From Candidatus Njordarchaeota archaeon (GTDB lineage: Archaea > Asgardarchaeota > Njordarchaeia > Njordarchaeales > Njordarchaeaceae): a stretch of DNA of 6,745 nucleotides. Shown here piece by piece: positions 5,507 through 6,745 of this stretch. The DNA lies in the NCBI GenBank assembly GCA_029856625.1, contig JAHKLG010000072.1, positions 1 to 6,745 of the forward strand, read 5' to 3'. Numbering within the stretch: position 1 is the first letter of the stretch; the number at the start of each line of letters is the position of its first letter. Below the pieces are notes generated by a model. The model ran no database searches, was not told the origin of the DNA, and saw only the letters and a program-made list of their open reading frames with translations. Both the position numbers and the translations under genes were made by a program.

Positions 5507-5568
5507 AAATCAGTATAACGAGGGCTCATCACGGGGATATTCAGACCCCCGGCGAGTCATCACCTAAT
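5505..5568 (-). ncRNA. archaeal C/D box guide sRNA (2'-O-methylation guide)
   Basis: On the minus strand all four boxes are perfect and in order: C box GTGATGA (5557-5563), 12-nt guide CTCGCCGGGGGT (5545-5556), D' box CTGA (5541-5544), 8-nt spacer ATATCCCC (5533-5540), C' box GTGATGA (5526-5532), 12-nt guide GCCCTCGTTATA (5514-5525) and D box CTGA (5510-5513). Twelve nt between C and D' and between C' and D is the archaeal norm. Such RNAs bind L7Ae, Nop5 and fibrillarin and direct 2'-O-methylation of the target base paired to the fifth guide nucleotide before D or D'. Predicted target strings are UAUAACGAGGGC (methyl on the fifth base, A) and ACCCCCGGCGAG (fifth base, C); I could not assign them to rRNA or tRNA. 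Outer ends are approximate. It lies 12 nt after the Orc1/Cdc6-like stop and may be processed from a transcript shared with moaE, or start from ATTAAAAAAG at 5591-5600. Confidence 0.88.
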
Positions 5569-5575
5569 GCATAAA

Positions 5576-6745
5576 TTAGGATACACCGAGCTTTTTTAAT
5601 ATTATTCTTTCAAGGTCTCTTAATGGAGCATTAACGTATATCCTCGTTGAACGACCTCGCTGATCCTTCCCAGATACTTCGACCCTCATTAGACCCTCAA
5701 GCTCTTTTCCTATCTCCTTTATATATCTAAGCAATTGCGTTGTTCTTCTTGGTCTTTCCCCAAATTTTTCACAAAGGTCTCGATAAATAGGTTCTATCTC
5801 TACTCTAGTAACAAACTCTCTTCTCTTAATTAACAATGTTCTTACAATAGCTAGTAAAAGTACAAGGAGATGTCTTGAAAGTGGCTGGAGAATATAATCT
5901 ATGTCCCTAGTCCTTATGTCAACAGTTTTTGTGGCCAGATTAACGTGTTTTAATTCAATAGTATCATCTCTAAGTTTCTCAGCTATAATGGCCGCCTCTA
6001 GGAGGAGATCTATTGCTTTTTTAGGATCCCCCTCATACTTATCGATGACCCAGTGAGCTATTCTCTCCAATACTTCTTCCGTCACAGAATATTTGCGAAA
6101 AGCTCTCTCAGCTACCTCTCTTAATAAGTTAACTAATTCGGTGGGGGTTGGGGCTCTTAGGAAGATCTCTTTGCGAAAGAATGATGCCTTGGTGGATCCA
6201 TCTATTTTCGTAAAGATCTTTGAGAAGGCTTTTGCATGAATAGTGGTGATGACGGCTAAGCTCACTACTTGAGGTTTGCCGATCTTTTCATTCATCCGTG
6301 AAAGCACATATAAAAGATTCTTAGCCTTATCAAATTCCTCCTCAAAAAATAATTCCTCAAGTTCGTCGAGATATAGTAGGAGTCCCTTCTTAATACGTCG
6401 GAGACTATTCATCATCTCTTCTAGAAGCCCCTCAAGCGAGAGACCTCGCGTGGGTAAAGACTTGTTAACCCCTCTAACAATATCTAGCACAGCATTATAA
6501 ACCCTTTTCCTCCTCCTACAGTTTATATAAATAATAATTGCCTTATCCGCCAGATTCTTCTTAGTCTTATCTAAGAGAATTCTAAGAAATAGGTTCTTTA
6601 AGTTTCGAGCCTCGTAGACGATGCTCCAAGAATTAAACATTTCCCCATGACTTAAGAATGATTCTAGTTCACTCACAATTTCGCCAATCATATCGTTCCA
6701 TAAAGAACTCTCAAGAATTATACTAGCCCCTTTAAGTACTTCTGA
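5576..6745 (-). CDS. Orc1/Cdc6-family AAA+ paralogue with degenerate ATPase motifs (probably 5'-truncated by window edge)
   Basis: Residues are numbered from the ATG at 6691 (371 aa to the stop). The fold order matches archaeal Orc1/Cdc6: IIYINCR near 54-59, Walker B GLLLYLDELEEL at 103-114 (D109, E110), a helical lid with GDPKKAIDLL at 221-230, and a C-terminal winged helix (about 265-360) with the wing GKDQRGRSTRIYV. The nucleotide site is eroded. Where GxxGxGKT is expected, IVYEARNLKNL is found (24-34). Sensor 1 reads VITTI without Asn, the lid has GDPK rather than GDxR, and no clear arginine finger is seen. It is therefore probably not an active ATPase, though it may still bind DNA or a partner. 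The frame stays open for 18 codons upstream of 6691 to the window edge, and these resemble the family's N-terminus (EVLKGASIILE), so the true start is probably outside. Origin-binding initiator activity is not supported; a divergent STAND-type or transposon-linked AAA+ protein is less likely. Confidence 0.8.
   Translation of the reverse strand, partial: SEVLKGASIILESSLWNDMIGEIVSELESFLSHGEMFNSWSIVYEARNLKNLFLRILLDKTKKNLADKAIIIYINCRRRKRVYNAVLDIVRGVNKSLPTRGLSLEGLLEEMMNSLRRIKKGLLLYLDELEELFFEEEFDKAKNLLYVLSRMNEKIGKPQVVSLAVITTIHAKAFSKIFTKIDGSTKASFFRKEIFLRAPTPTELVNLLREVAERAFRKYSVTEEVLERIAHWVIDKYEGDPKKAIDLLLEAAIIAEKLRDDTIELKHVNLATKTVDIRTRDIDYILQPLSRHLLVLLLAIVRTLLIKRREFVTRVEIEPIYRDLCEKFGERPRRTTQLLRYIKEIGKELEGLMRVEVSGKDQRGRSTRIYVNAPLRDLERIILKKLGVS

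Noticed and set aside
5361..5567. Plus-strand frame across the moaE start and the sRNA
   Set aside because: Antisense to moaE and to the C/D sRNA; no conserved product.
5486..5575. Replication origin (ORB elements) near the Orc1/Cdc6-like gene
   Set aside because: No ORB or mini-ORB like sequence seen in this gap or in the 4702-5035 gap, and the protein looks degenerate; the gap is filled by the sRNA.
6276..6500. Serine/arginine-rich plus-strand frame inside the Orc1/Cdc6-like gene
   Set aside because: Composition of a mirror frame; no start signals.
1..6745. CRISPR array, tRNA, rRNA or insertion sequence
   Set aside because: No regularly spaced repeats, no tRNA cloverleaf signature, no rRNA sequence and no transposase were found on either strand.

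Overview
The window comes from an AT-rich archaeal chromosome, most likely a hyperthermophile of the Thermoproteota (TACK) side. The evidence is a VapBC toxin-antitoxin pair, an Orc1/Cdc6-type AAA+/winged-helix protein, an archaeal Mth938-domain protein, TATA-type promoters, GGTG(G)/GGAGG Shine-Dalgarno motifs, and a textbook archaeal C/D box guide RNA. The species cannot be fixed from the sequence alone.

Layout, left to right. (1) 1-722, minus: N-terminal third of a membrane-bound ion-pumping pyrophosphatase, cut by the window edge. (2) 723-951: divergent promoter region. (3) 952-1299, plus: small Mth938-domain protein. (4) 1371-2001, plus: vapB and vapC, overlapping by 11 nt, preceded by a perfect 11-bp direct repeat that may be an operator. 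(5) 2029-4701, minus: complete pyruvate, phosphate dikinase (890 aa), convergent with vapC across 27 nt. (6) 4702-5035: 334-bp intergenic stretch with two near-identical TATA-like boxes, a perfect 9-bp hairpin with flanking direct repeats, T-rich candidate terminators and a 22-codon micro-ORF. (7) 5036-5485, minus: moaE, with a GTG start. (8) About 5505-5568, minus: a C/D box sRNA in the moaE leader. (9) 5576 to the right edge, minus: a degenerate Orc1/Cdc6 paralogue.

How the genes may work together. PPDK interconverts pyruvate + ATP + Pi and PEP + AMP + PPi, and the membrane pyrophosphatase couples PPi hydrolysis to ion pumping. The two could form a PPi-linked energy module, but they are not one operon. 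The Orc1/Cdc6-like gene, the sRNA and moaE lie in the same direction with small gaps and may share a transcript. VapBC is a self-contained two-gene unit.

The least ordinary items are the C/D box sRNA, whose D' guide can pair with its own spacer and which sits just upstream of a partly sequestered moaE ribosome-binding site; the Orc1/Cdc6 paralogue without a recognisable Walker A or sensor residues; and PPDK motif variants next to its catalytic residues. I see no convincing new defence or mobile system here.
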